This document shows positions 43,725-52,342 of a DNA stretch of 64,000 nt, piece by piece. The stretch spans positions 236,913 through 300,912 of the forward strand of contig DJWA01000002.1 in the NCBI GenBank assembly GCA_002440905.1, written 5' to 3'. The stretch's first letter is position 1, and the number at the start of each line of letters is the position of its first letter. The notes beneath the pieces were generated by a model. That model had not been told where the DNA came from, searched no databases, and was given only the letters and a program-made list of their open reading frames with translations. This DNA comes from Candidatus Roizmanbacteria bacterium UBA6242 (GTDB taxonomy: Bacteria; Patescibacteriota; Microgenomatia; UBA1406; GWC2-37-13). The translations under genes were made by a program, and so were the position numbers.

Positions 43725-44261
43725 ATGAATAAGATAATCAATCTCAATAAGACCGGGGTTTCAAGGCTGTCGTTTGACCGACCAGGCAAATACACTGTTT
43801 ATTTTGAAAATATGACCGGGGACCTCTTTTTTGATATAAAATCGTCCGGAGTTAGACTAAACATCTATGGTTTATATGTCGGAAAAAACAAACAGGAGTT
43901 CAAGATCAGCACCTATCAAAACCACTTACACCCCGACTCGACCTCAAACCTTCTCATAAAAGGCGTGTTTTATGATCAATCCCAGTTTTACTACCGTGGA
44001 CTAATTCGAATTGAGAAGGACGCCCAAAAATCTCACGCCTACCAGAAAAACCAAAACTTAATGATGTCCGAATTCGCTTTTGTCGAATCAAAACCGTATC
44101 TGGAAATACTGGCAAACGACGTTTTTTGCACCCATGGCTCAACTACTGGTCGTTTAAACCAAGATCAGTTGTTTTATGCCAAGACAAGGGGATTAGGTGA
44201 ACATAAGGCCGAAGAAATGTTGGTCGAAGGTTTTATCAATGACATACGGCAAAAAATATGA
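43725..44261 (+). CDS. sufD: Short SufD-like protein (SufBD core only)
   Basis: 178 residues, less than half of typical SufD (about 400). The retained part is the C-terminal SufBD core: FKISTYQNHLHPDSTSNLLIKG, then SEFAFVESKPYLEILANDVFCTHGSTTGRLNQDQLFYAKTRGL, with the conserved His/Cys of the cluster-binding face, and HKAEEMLVEGFIND. It lacks the N-terminal helical domain and part of the beta-helix. The frame is intact and coupled to its neighbours (3 bases after sufB; 4-base overlap with sufS), so it looks functional rather than decayed. Confidence 0.85.
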   Translation: MNKIINLNKTGVSRLSFDRPGKYTVYFENMTGDLFFDIKSSGVRLNIYGLYVGKNKQEFKISTYQNHLHPDSTSNLLIKGVFYDQSQFYYRGLIRIEKDAQKSHAYQKNQNLMMSEFAFVESKPYLEILANDVFCTHGSTTGRLNQDQLFYAKTRGLGEHKAEEMLVEGFINDIRQKI

Positions 44262-45478
44262 TCGACTCAAAGAAAATAAAAAAAGATTTTCCCATTTTTG
44301 ATTCTAACCCTGGATTAGTTTATCTGGACTCAACCGCAACCAGTCTAAAGCCGCATTCGGTCATCAATAAAATAAGCGAGTACTATTCAAAATACAGCTC
44401 CAATATTTTCCGCGGTGTTTATAGAATTTCTGAAAGAGCGACGGAAGAATTTGAGGAAACAAGAGAGGTAGTAGCCAAATTCATCGGCGCTAAAAGTCGA
44501 GAAGAAATTGTTTTTACACGAAACACTACCGAATCTATAAATTTAGTTGCCTACTCATTAGGCAGACAGGTAATGAGGGAGGGTGATGAGATTTTGACAA
44601 CGGTCATGGAGCACCACTCGAACTTTGTTCCATGGCAGGTGCTAACGTCCGAAACAGGAGCAATCTTCAAGATATTGGACATAAACGATGATGGGTATTT
44701 AATTGGGGATCTTGATCGGATAATAACGAATAAAACTAAGATTTTGGCCTTAACCTACGTTTCAAACGTTCTTTCGACCATTAACCCTGTTAAGGAAATT
44801 ATTGCCAAAGCCAAAGCGATTAATCCGGAGATAATTACGGTTGTTGATGCCGCCCAGGCGGTCCCTCATATGGAAATAAATGTCCTTGACCTCGATTGCG
44901 ATTTCCTAGTTTTCTCTTCGCATAAGATGCTGGGTCCAACAGGTGTCGGCGTCCTTTGGGGAAAATACGAACTACTCGACCGAATGTTTCCCTTCATGTA
45001 CGGCGGCGAGATGATAAGCGAAGTTTATTTGGATCAGACCAAATTCAAAAAACCTCCCCACAAGTTTGAGGCGGGAACACCGGCGATTGCGGAGGTTATC
45101 GCTTTAAAAGAAGCTATTAAATATTTGAATAGAATTGGATTGCAGAATATTAGAGCCCACGAAGAGGATGTTGTCAAATACGCAATAGACCGTCTTGGTA
45201 AGGCCTTTGGCGATAAAATAAGAATTATAGGTCCAAAAGACCTCAATACCCGGGGCGGCATTATTGCGTTTAATTTTGAGGATTATCATGCCCATGACGT
45301 AGCCTCTATTCTTGACGAAGATAATATTGCCGTAAGGGCTGGGAACCATTGCGCAATGCCTCTCCATAAAAAGCTTGGCATTGCGGCTTCGTTGAGAGCG
45401 AGCTATTACATCTATAATGGTAAAGAAGACGTTGATATATTGGTTTCGGGATTAAAAAAAGTCCAAAAGTTATTATGA
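44258..45478 (+). CDS. sufS: Cysteine desulfurase SufS
   Basis: 406 residues, class V aminotransferase fold. PLP lysine is in FLVFSSHKMLGPTGVGVLWG; other landmarks are VYLDSTATSLKP, TRNTTESINLVAYSLG, HHSNFVPWQ, VDAAQAVPHMEI and the active cysteine in VRAGNHCAMPLHKKLG. It releases sulfur from cysteine as a persulfide for cluster building. It is the fourth gene of the suf operon. Confidence 0.97.
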   Translation: MIDSKKIKKDFPIFDSNPGLVYLDSTATSLKPHSVINKISEYYSKYSSNIFRGVYRISERATEEFEETREVVAKFIGAKSREEIVFTRNTTESINLVAYSLGRQVMREGDEILTTVMEHHSNFVPWQVLTSETGAIFKILDINDDGYLIGDLDRIITNKTKILALTYVSNVLSTINPVKEIIAKAKAINPEIITVVDAAQAVPHMEINVLDLDCDFLVFSSHKMLGPTGVGVLWGKYELLDRMFPFMYGGEMISEVYLDQTKFKKPPHKFEAGTPAIAEVIALKEAIKYLNRIGLQNIRAHEEDVVKYAIDRLGKAFGDKIRIIGPKDLNTRGGIIAFNFEDYHAHDVASILDEDNIAVRAGNHCAMPLHKKLGIAASLRASYYIYNGKEDVDILVSGLKKVQKLL

Positions 45479-45828
45479 CAATTTACACTGAAATCATTCT
45501 TGACCATTTTGAGAATCCGAGAAACCGTGGTTTTATCGTGAACTCCACAAAATCATGCCACGTTTCAAATCCTTTGTGTGGAGATAAAATAAATATGGCA
45601 ATTAAAGTCGACAAAGAAAAGGTTGCAGATATTAAGTTTGAAGGGGCTGGATGCGCCATATCTACAGCTGCCGCCTCGATGTTGACGGAATATGTGAAAG
45701 GTCGGAAGGTTGCCGATTTGAAAAAGCTAAATCAAAAGTCTATGATTAAGTTATTGGGAATAGAGCTCGGCGTAAATAGAATTAAGTGCGCTTTATTGCC
45801 ACTTGAAGCGTTACATAAATTGATATAA
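45475..45828 (+). CDS. sufU: SufU-like sulfur shuttle / scaffold
   Basis: 117 residues, shorter than SufU of Bacillus (about 147). The three cysteines and the aspartate of the zinc site are visible: NPLCGDKINM, FEGAGCAISTAAASML and NRIKCALLPL. SufU accepts persulfide from SufS by ligand exchange. It overlaps sufS by four bases. The shortening lies between the second and third cysteines. Confidence 0.9.
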   Translation: MTIYTEIILDHFENPRNRGFIVNSTKSCHVSNPLCGDKINMAIKVDKEKVADIKFEGAGCAISTAAASMLTEYVKGRKVADLKKLNQKSMIKLLGIELGVNRIKCALLPLEALHKLI

Positions 45829-45841
45829 TCAAAATTCATTA

Positions 45842-46120
45842 ATGAATAATGGAAATTTGGCCGATCAATCTAAACCGTCGGGACCGATAAAAGTCAAGAA
45901 TGGTTATACAGTTTACGTTGATCGTTTACTTTGTATAGGTGCGGCGACTTGTGTGGCAGTATCGCCTAAGGCCTTTGATATGGATCCCGATGCCAAAGCG
46001 GTGGTATTAAAGACAGTTGATGGTGATTCGATTGAAAATATAATCGAGGCTGCTAAATCGTGTCCGACCTCGGCGATTTTTATAACCGATGATAAAGGCA
46101 ACAGAGTTTTTCCAAAATGA
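45842..46120 (+). CDS. Ferredoxin with three-cysteine cluster motif
   Basis: 92 residues. The cluster region is DRLLCIGAATCVAVSPKAF with Cys31 and Cys37, and SCPTSAIF with Cys74. Alanine (34) occupies the place of the second cysteine in the usual CxxCxxC motif, so a [3Fe-4S] cluster or a labile [4Fe-4S] cluster is expected. It lies between the suf operon and a 2-oxoacid:ferredoxin oxidoreductase and is a likely electron acceptor for that enzyme. Confidence 0.85.
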   Translation: MNNGNLADQSKPSGPIKVKNGYTVYVDRLLCIGAATCVAVSPKAFDMDPDAKAVVLKTVDGDSIENIIEAAKSCPTSAIFITDDKGNRVFPK

Positions 46121-46265
46121 TTTGTCAAAAGATAAGGCTAATGAGAATAGGGAAAACCTTAGATCGTGTCCCGAGTGTGGAATAATAAGCTTGAAGGGGA
46201 TGCCTGGAGGCCGCGATTCTGTATGTTACAATTGCGGTTATAAGGATCCTTGTTGTTACGATTAA
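46089..46265 (+). CDS. 58-residue zinc-ribbon protein
   Basis: ATG 46089 to TAA 46265, a frame too short for a 60-residue cutoff. The C-terminal 35 residues hold two cysteine pairs, SCPECGIISLKG and SVCYNCGYKDP, followed by CCYD, a zinc-ribbon pattern. The first 32 bases overlap the ferredoxin gene; an in-frame TTG at 46122 would give a 47-residue product without overlap, and neither start has a clear ribosome site. It ends three bases before the oxidoreductase. The conserved-looking metal site argues for a real gene; its role is unknown. Confidence 0.65.
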   Translation: MIKATEFFQNDLSKDKANENRENLRSCPECGIISLKGMPGGRDSVCYNCGYKDPCCYD

Positions 46266-46268
46266 ACT

Positions 46269-48011
46269 ATGAAAAACTTTACCTGGATGATCGGAGGAGA
46301 AGCTGGCTTTGGGATTATGACAACTGGTTTGGCATTTGCCAAAATCGCTACCCGCCTCGGTTACCATACATTTGACTATGTCGAATATCCGTCGCTTATT
46401 AGAGGTGGACATAACGCCTATGAGGTTCATGTTTCGGAAAAGGAGTTGACCTACTTAGCTCCAACGATAGACGTCCTCACCTGTCTCAATAAGGAAACCT
46501 ACGAAAAACACAAGTCTCGCCTTACAATCGATAGCTATGTTGTCTATGACGATTCCGAATTTGAATTTGAAGGCGAAGTAAGAAAGATAAGCGTTCCCTT
46601 CAAAAAAATCATGGCAGAGTTCAAGGGTCAAGCGGTTATGAGAAATACGATTGCTATGGGTGCAACTTTGGCCGTAATTGGCACTCCTCTTGAGGTTTTT
46701 ATCAAGGTCATAGAAGAACAGTTCTCAAGAAAAGGTGAGGAGGTTGTCAACTTCAATAAGCAGTTTGCCAAGGCCGGATACGATCACGTCATAAACAATA
46801 ACCAAAATCTAACGATAAAGATGACCCAGAGGGAAAATGTAGAAACCAAAATGGTATTGACTGGGAACGATGCCTTCGCGCTTGGTGCCGTCATCGCCGA
46901 CTGTAAGTTCTATTGCGCATACCCCATGACACCATCGTCTACTGTTTTGACGACCTTGGCGGCTTGGGGAAATAAGACCGGAATGGTCGTCCGCCACGCA
47001 GAAGATGAGATATCTGTAGTCAATACCGCAATCGGATCTTCATTCGCTGGCGCCAGATCTGCCGTTGGAACTTCGGGTGGAGGATTTGCCCTGATGGTCG
47101 AATCTTTATCCTTTTCAGGAGTCACAGAAATACCTTTAGTAGTTTTTCTGGCTCAACGTCCTGGACCGGCCACGGGCATGCCTACATGGACCGAGCAGGG
47201 GGACTTACTGTTTGCCGTCCATTCTGGTCACGGTGAATTTCCAAAAATAGTGCTGGCACCCGGAACCGTTGAAGAGATGGTTGAAATGACAGCTCATGCT
47301 TTCAATTTGGCTGACGTGTACCAGATGCCGGTTGTAATTCTTAGCGACATGTATCTTTCAGAGGGTCATAAATCTATTGCCAAAAATTATATCGATAAGC
47401 TAATTACCGATTATAAAGTCGATAGGGGAGCTCTATTGGAATCATTGCCAGTTGATCCTCAAGCTCAAGGAAAAGCAAAAAGCTTTCCCAGGTATAAAGT
47501 AACTGAGGACGGAATTTCCCCAAGACTCATCCCAGGGGTCCCGGGATATTTCTATCAAGCCAATTCGTACGAACATTTAGAGGACGGGCACACGACCGAA
47601 GAAGCCGCTCCGAGAATCGCTCAGGTGGACAAAAGAGCCAGAAAGTGGTTAACCTATCTAACCAAGGATTTTCAAGCACCAAAAGTTTATGGTGAGATTG
47701 AAACTGCAGAAACCGTTTTCGTATCCTGGGGATCAAATAAAGGCGCCGTCCTTCAAACCCAAAAAAAATTATCTGAAAGCGGACATCAAACAGCTTTTAT
47801 CCATTTTACCTACATGTATCCTCTAGATCGGAAAAAGGTTATGGATGTTTTTAAGCATGAAAAACGATATGTTTTGGTCGAAAATAACTCAACCGGTCAG
47901 TTTGGCAAACTGTTGTTGGCAGAGGTAGGCATCGAAATTAAAGAGAAGATTTTAAGATATGATGGAAGAGCCCTGTCCGCTGAGTACATTATAAGTAAAT
48001 TGAACAAATAA
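46269..48011 (+). CDS. 2-oxoacid:ferredoxin oxidoreductase, fused gamma-alpha subunit
   Basis: 580 residues. Residues 1 to about 190 are the gamma domain (MIGGEAGFGIMTTGLAFAKI, SLIRGGHNAYEVHV) and the rest is the alpha subunit (FALGAVIADCKFYCAYPMTPSS, RHAEDEISVVNTAIGSSFAGARSAVGTSGGGFALM, LAQRPGPATGMPTWTEQGDL). With the beta subunit it oxidatively decarboxylates a 2-oxoacid to acyl-CoA and reduces ferredoxin. Which acid (2-oxoglutarate, pyruvate or a branched-chain acid) is not determined. The KorA name is the usual default, not proven. Confidence 0.93.
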   Translation: MKNFTWMIGGEAGFGIMTTGLAFAKIATRLGYHTFDYVEYPSLIRGGHNAYEVHVSEKELTYLAPTIDVLTCLNKETYEKHKSRLTIDSYVVYDDSEFEFEGEVRKISVPFKKIMAEFKGQAVMRNTIAMGATLAVIGTPLEVFIKVIEEQFSRKGEEVVNFNKQFAKAGYDHVINNNQNLTIKMTQRENVETKMVLTGNDAFALGAVIADCKFYCAYPMTPSSTVLTTLAAWGNKTGMVVRHAEDEISVVNTAIGSSFAGARSAVGTSGGGFALMVESLSFSGVTEIPLVVFLAQRPGPATGMPTWTEQGDLLFAVHSGHGEFPKIVLAPGTVEEMVEMTAHAFNLADVYQMPVVILSDMYLSEGHKSIAKNYIDKLITDYKVDRGALLESLPVDPQAQGKAKSFPRYKVTEDGISPRLIPGVPGYFYQANSYEHLEDGHTTEEAAPRIAQVDKRARKWLTYLTKDFQAPKVYGEIETAETVFVSWGSNKGAVLQTQKKLSESGHQTAFIHFTYMYPLDRKKVMDVFKHEKRYVLVENNSTGQFGKLLLAEVGIEIKEKILRYDGRALSAEYIISKLNK

Positions 48012-48013
48012 CT

Positions 48014-48865
48014 ATGGCAACGTTACAAGATTTTTCAGGATACAATCCGACTTGGTGTCCGGGGTGTGGCGATTTTGGTATCGGACTTTCGGTAAAACAG
48101 GCTTTTGTCCAGATGGGGTATGACCCTTCATCACTTGCGGTCGTATTCGGAATCGGCTGTTCTGGAAACATGAACGATTTTCTCAATGCCTACGCGATTC
48201 ATTCGCTTCATGGGCGATCGATTCCAAACGCCATTGGTATAAAACTTGCAAACCACAAGCTTCCGGTTGTGGCAATTGTTGGAGATGGTGACTGTTACGG
48301 AGAAGGGGGCAATCACTTACTTCATGCCTGTCGAGGTAACCACGATATTACCGTAATCGTTCACGACAATGGTGTCTACGGTTTGACTACGGGTCAGGTC
48401 GCCCCAACCGCAGAAAAGGGTTTTAAGTCTAAATCGACACCGGCTGGAATTATTGAAACACCAATAAATCCCTTGAGCTTTGCTATAACTTCAGGAGCCA
48501 CATTTGTTGCCCAGAGTTTCGCCGGGGACGCAGCTCACTTGAGCATGATGATAAAAGAAGCAATCTCTCATAAAGGCTTCTCGCTTGTGAATGTTTTACA
48601 ACCCTGCGTTACTTTCAACAAGGTAAATACCTACCAATATTATTTGAAACACATATATAAATTAGCGGCCGATTACGATCCGTCGGACTTTAAGTCTTCG
48701 GTTTCCAAGAGTCTTGAGATGGGTGAGGAAAAATTTCCGCTAGGCGTGGTCTACAAAACTGAGAGGCCGGTTTACCACGAACAAATTGATGCGCTTCACA
48801 AAGATACATTGATAAAGAATAAACGCTTTACTGATTTTGATAAAATAGTCGGTGGATTTATATAA
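48014..48865 (+). CDS. 2-oxoacid:ferredoxin oxidoreductase, beta subunit
   Basis: 283 residues. It binds thiamine diphosphate (VGDGDCYGEGGNHLLHACRGNHDITVIVHDNGVYGLTTGQ) and carries cysteines for one [4Fe-4S] cluster (PTWCPGCGDFGIG, FGIGCSGN, LQPCVTFN). It starts two bases after the alpha subunit. Ferredoxin is encoded upstream. After it comes a 117-base gap with an inverted repeat and the lon promoter. Confidence 0.95.
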   Translation: MATLQDFSGYNPTWCPGCGDFGIGLSVKQAFVQMGYDPSSLAVVFGIGCSGNMNDFLNAYAIHSLHGRSIPNAIGIKLANHKLPVVAIVGDGDCYGEGGNHLLHACRGNHDITVIVHDNGVYGLTTGQVAPTAEKGFKSKSTPAGIIETPINPLSFAITSGATFVAQSFAGDAAHLSMMIKEAISHKGFSLVNVLQPCVTFNKVNTYQYYLKHIYKLAADYDPSDFKSSVSKSLEMGEEKFPLGVVYKTERPVYHEQIDALHKDTLIKNKRFTDFDKIVGGFI

Positions 48866-48901
48866 ATAGTTTGAACAGATATTTCGGTTTGGAAAGTATT
48901 A

Positions 48902-48932
48902 ATAGGCTAATATTACTATAGGTTTAGCCTAT
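48902..48932. repeat. Perfect 9-base inverted repeat upstream of lon
   Basis: ATAGGCTAA (48902-48910) and TTAGCCTAT (48924-48932) are perfect complements around 13 bases. No T-run follows, so it is not a normal terminator. It may be an operator, lying 12 bases before the lon -35 box. Confidence 0.45.
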
Positions 48933-48943
48933 AAAAAAGGGTC

Positions 48944-48972
48944 TTGACAATTAGCAATTAGTGTGTTAGACT
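48944..48972 (+). promoter_or_regulatory. Promoter of lon
   Basis: TTGACA (48944-48949), 17 bases, TAGACT (48967-48972); the ATG at 48983 is ten bases after the -10 box. The spacer and -10 box are covered by the CIRCE-like element. Confidence 0.75.
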
Positions 48973-48977
48973 GCTAA
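48951..48977 (+). promoter_or_regulatory. CIRCE-like HrcA operator
   Basis: The 27-base element reads TTAGCAATT, nine bases, GACTGCTAA. The CIRCE consensus is TTAGCACTC, nine bases, GAGTGCTAA. The left arm matches 6 of 9 and the right arm 8 of 9 with exact spacing. HrcA represses heat-shock genes through CIRCE, and lon is a heat-shock gene. Confidence 0.7.
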
Positions 48978-48982
48978 AAGAT

Positions 48983-51337
48983 ATGGCATTTTTAATTGGA
49001 GCGTCAGAACAATCCGTTTATCCTATTGCACCGGTGCGAGACGGGATCGTTTTTCCAGGTACGGAGAACGTCTTGATCTTCGGAAGGCCAAAAAGCACGG
49101 CTGCCCTTAACACTGCCTTGAAGAAGGACAAGAAAGTAGTCCTTTTGATGCAAAAAAACCCAGCCCAGGATGACCCCGGGACCAATGACCTTTACACGGT
49201 CGGAGTATTGGCAACGATCGAAAAAACTGCGTTAGGGGAAAAGGGGGAAATGAACGTTCTGGTTAAGGGACAGGCGAAGGTAAGAGTAAGCTCGTTTACG
49301 AAAACCGAAGGCTGGTTAGAGGGAAAAACAGAAGTCATCAAGGAGGAAGAAGTCAAGAATGAAGAGATATCCGCGATGGTCAAATACATTTCTAGCCAGA
49401 TTAAGAAGGCTATCAACCTCGGTAAGACTGTCGACTTCGTTTTTCTGATGAATATCTTAAATACCAGTAATCCGATCGACTTTTCAAACCAGATAGCCGT
49501 TGTTCTTGATCTCAAACCCGAAGAAAGGCAGGGTCTATTGGAAGATACCAGTCTCAAAAGCCGCCTCAAGAAAGAAGTAGAGTACGTTAATCGCGAGATA
49601 AAGATTCTCGAGATTGAATTTCGATTGTCGTCAAAGACACAAAAGAAGTTTGAGCGAGGAATGAAGGAGTCTTTCCTTCGCGAAAAAATGAAGACCATTG
49701 AAGAGGAACTCGGTGAGAAAGGTGAAGATAAGGATATTTCAGAATACCGTGAAAAAATCACCAAGGCTAAGATGCCCAAAGAAGTTGAGGAAAAAGCCAA
49801 GAAAGAACTCAAACGACTCGCCCAGATGTCGCAGTTCAATCCTGAATCTTCGTATATAAGAACATATCTTGATTGGTTGGTTGATCTTCCTTGGAATGAA
49901 GCGAGCTCAAACAATATAGATATCAAATTGTCCAACAAGATTTTAAATGAAGACCACTTCGGGCTAAAGAAGATAAAGGAAAGGATTTTGGAATATTTAG
50001 CCGTCATGGAGCTGTCAAAGAAAAAAGAAAAGAAAGGTTACCAACCGACTATACTATGTTTTGTCGGTCCACCTGGAGTTGGAAAAACATCCTTAGGAAA
50101 ATCTATTGCTCGTGCCCTAAATCGTAAGTTTGTGAAAATTTCATTGGGGGGAATAAGAGATGAGGCCGAAATTAGAGGTCATAGGCGCACTTATGTTGGT
50201 GCCTTGCCTGGGCGGATGATTCAGGGAATTAAACAAGCTCATACACAAAATCCGGTCTTTATGCTTGACGAAATAGATAAAGTTGGTCGCGACTACCGAG
50301 GAGACCCTTCGGCCGCACTCCTTGAGGCATTGGATCCAGAACAGAACCACGCCTTCTCAGATCATTATCTTGAAGTGCCATTTGACCTGTCCGATGTTTT
50401 TTTCATAACAACCGCTAATATACTGGATACTATACCTGAAGCGTTACTTGATCGTCTGGAAGTCATCCACTTTCCAGGTTATACGGAGGACGAAAAGTTC
50501 AATATAGCAAAGACCCATTTAATAAAAAAACAGCTAGCTGCTCACTCGTTATCCGCCAAGGAGGCCATGATTACCGACTCGGGCCTAAAAACAATTATTA
50601 GACGATATACCAGAGAAGCAGGTGTTAGAGATTTAGAAAGACAGATAGCGACAGTTTTTAGAAAAATTGCCAGGGAAATTGTTGAAAAAAAATCCAAAAT
50701 AAAGTCAGTTGGTATTACTGACGTTACTAGGTATCTTGGACCGTTTAAGTTTTCTTCTCAAATGATTGAACAGAGGGACACGGTTGGGATTTCGACCGGG
50801 TTGGCTTGGACTCAAGCCGGAGGCGACATCCTTTTTATCGAGGTTGCGATCATGCCGGGAAAAGGTGGATTGACACTAACCGGACATTTGGGAGAGGTGA
50901 TGAAGGAATCGTGTCAAGCTTCTCTTTCATATATCAGAGCCCGCCACAGCAGTTTCGGCTTAGATAAGGACTTTTTTCACAAAATTGATGTTCACGTTCA
51001 CGTTCCTGAAGGTGCCGTTCCCAAAGACGGACCGTCGGCCGGACTGGCGATAACCACTGCTATGATATCGGCCTTGACGAAAACCCCAATGCGTCGCACA
51101 GTCGCTATGACCGGTGAGGTAACTTTGAGAGGTCGAGCGCTTGAGATAGGCGGAGTTAAGGAAAAAGTAATCGCAGCCCATCGGGCCGGAATAAAAACAA
51201 TCATACTGCCCAAGGAAAACAAAAAAGACCTTGAAGATATTCCCGACTATATTCTAAAGGATTTGGAATTCGTATACGTTAGCCATATGGATCAGGTCCT
51301 TAAGGTTGCCCTCAAAGACAAAAAGAAAGTCAACTGA
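48983..51337 (+). CDS. lon: ATP-dependent Lon protease
   Basis: 784 residues, the usual LonA layout: N-terminal LAN substrate-binding domain (YPIAPVRDGIVFPG), coiled coil (EIKILEIEFRL to about 300), AAA module with GPPGVGKTSLGKSIA (Walker A) and VFMLDEIDKVG (Walker B), and the Ser-Lys protease (PKDGPSAGLAITTAMISAL with Ser, GGVKEKVIAAHRAGI with Lys). It degrades damaged and regulatory proteins. It is monocistronic, with a CIRCE-like element on its promoter. Confidence 0.98.
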   Translation: MAFLIGASEQSVYPIAPVRDGIVFPGTENVLIFGRPKSTAALNTALKKDKKVVLLMQKNPAQDDPGTNDLYTVGVLATIEKTALGEKGEMNVLVKGQAKVRVSSFTKTEGWLEGKTEVIKEEEVKNEEISAMVKYISSQIKKAINLGKTVDFVFLMNILNTSNPIDFSNQIAVVLDLKPEERQGLLEDTSLKSRLKKEVEYVNREIKILEIEFRLSSKTQKKFERGMKESFLREKMKTIEEELGEKGEDKDISEYREKITKAKMPKEVEEKAKKELKRLAQMSQFNPESSYIRTYLDWLVDLPWNEASSNNIDIKLSNKILNEDHFGLKKIKERILEYLAVMELSKKKEKKGYQPTILCFVGPPGVGKTSLGKSIARALNRKFVKISLGGIRDEAEIRGHRRTYVGALPGRMIQGIKQAHTQNPVFMLDEIDKVGRDYRGDPSAALLEALDPEQNHAFSDHYLEVPFDLSDVFFITTANILDTIPEALLDRLEVIHFPGYTEDEKFNIAKTHLIKKQLAAHSLSAKEAMITDSGLKTIIRRYTREAGVRDLERQIATVFRKIAREIVEKKSKIKSVGITDVTRYLGPFKFSSQMIEQRDTVGISTGLAWTQAGGDILFIEVAIMPGKGGLTLTGHLGEVMKESCQASLSYIRARHSSFGLDKDFFHKIDVHVHVPEGAVPKDGPSAGLAITTAMISALTKTPMRRTVAMTGEVTLRGRALEIGGVKEKVIAAHRAGIKTIILPKENKKDLEDIPDYILKDLEFVYVSHMDQVLKVALKDKKKVN

Positions 51338-52337
51338 ATTTCTGTCTTAAATTAAGGAGAAACTCTCGAATTCTGTAAAGGTAGCTATAAACTTTATAGT
51401 AAGCAGGATATACCACTAAATCATAACTCCCAACCATCTCAAGGAATTTTGTTCCATACCCTTCCTTAAATCTCGTAAAACCTGACCAAACGTTTGAAGA
51501 ATCATACCCGGGCGGGAGTGATCCCCACATATCAAATTCCTCGGCACCCAACTTTTTTCCAAGCTTTATTGCTTCCCACATCAAAAGATTAGAAGCCATC
51601 AGGTTCCGGTAAAGTTCGGACGTACCTCCGTATACATAGTAGAGCCTTTTTTTGAAGTAAAAGAGTTCGTAGGCCGCCAGAGGGATATCATTATAGTAAG
51701 CTATTATGATATGGGCGATATTTTTTTTGAGAGTTTCCCAGACGGTCTTGTGATAGAAATGGTTATGACCGTAATATCTCTGTCTTCGGGTTGTGTCGAA
51801 ATATAGCTTTAGGAAGGTTTTAAGTCCCTTGTCATCATTTTCCTCCCTTACTATAACCCCCTTTTTTACGGCAAGCCGTATATTGTATCTAGTCTTATGG
51901 TGCATTCTTTCCAAGAGTTTATCTTCCGGTTGAGTAATATCTAACACCTGAGTCCATGGTGTGAAGAGAGGGTGTTGTGACTTGACTATATCTGACTTGT
52001 TTGAAAATCGATTTATTTTTGAAGATTTCTCAACGTAGGGCTCCATTTTTATAAAAATAACCCGATTTGTTCGCGCCCATTTAAACAAAAACTTTATCAG
52101 ATCGTCAGAAGGCAGTATCGACCTTGGAATGTAGCCAAGTTTAAAAGGAGTGTGAGGAATTGGATGAAGGGTCATCTGGTAAACGTCCTTGATCTGGTCT
52201 TTATCATATTCGGAGAATCTAACAACTTCAATACCGGCTTTCTTTCTTGATTCACCCCACTCCCAAGATTGTAGTGGATGTATGACAAAAGAATTATAAT
52301 CTTCCGGTTTAATACTTTCGTCTAGGATCTTAATCAT
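51330..52337 (-). CDS. FemAB/FemX-type peptidyltransferase
   Basis: 335 residues from ATG 52337; the frame extends upstream into the neighbouring gene. Fem proteins use aminoacyl-tRNA to add amino acids to lipid II peptide side chains. The tandem GNAT folds are visible as [35 protein letters not shown] and [35 protein letters not shown]. It begins five bases after a glycosyltransferase gene and is likely the last gene of the polysaccharide operon. It converges with lon and overlaps it by eight bases. Confidence 0.9.
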   Translation of the reverse strand: MIKILDESIKPEDYNSFVIHPLQSWEWGESRKKAGIEVVRFSEYDKDQIKDVYQMTLHPIPHTPFKLGYIPRSILPSDDLIKFLFKWARTNRVIFIKMEPYVEKSSKINRFSNKSDIVKSQHPLFTPWTQVLDITQPEDKLLERMHHKTRYNIRLAVKKGVIVREENDDKGLKTFLKLYFDTTRRQRYYGHNHFYHKTVWETLKKNIAHIIIAYYNDIPLAAYELFYFKKRLYYVYGGTSELYRNLMASNLLMWEAIKLGKKLGAEEFDMWGSLPPGYDSSNVWSGFTRFKEGYGTKFLEMVGSYDLVVYPAYYKVYSYLYRIREFLLNLRQKFS

Positions 52338-52342
52338 TTGGG

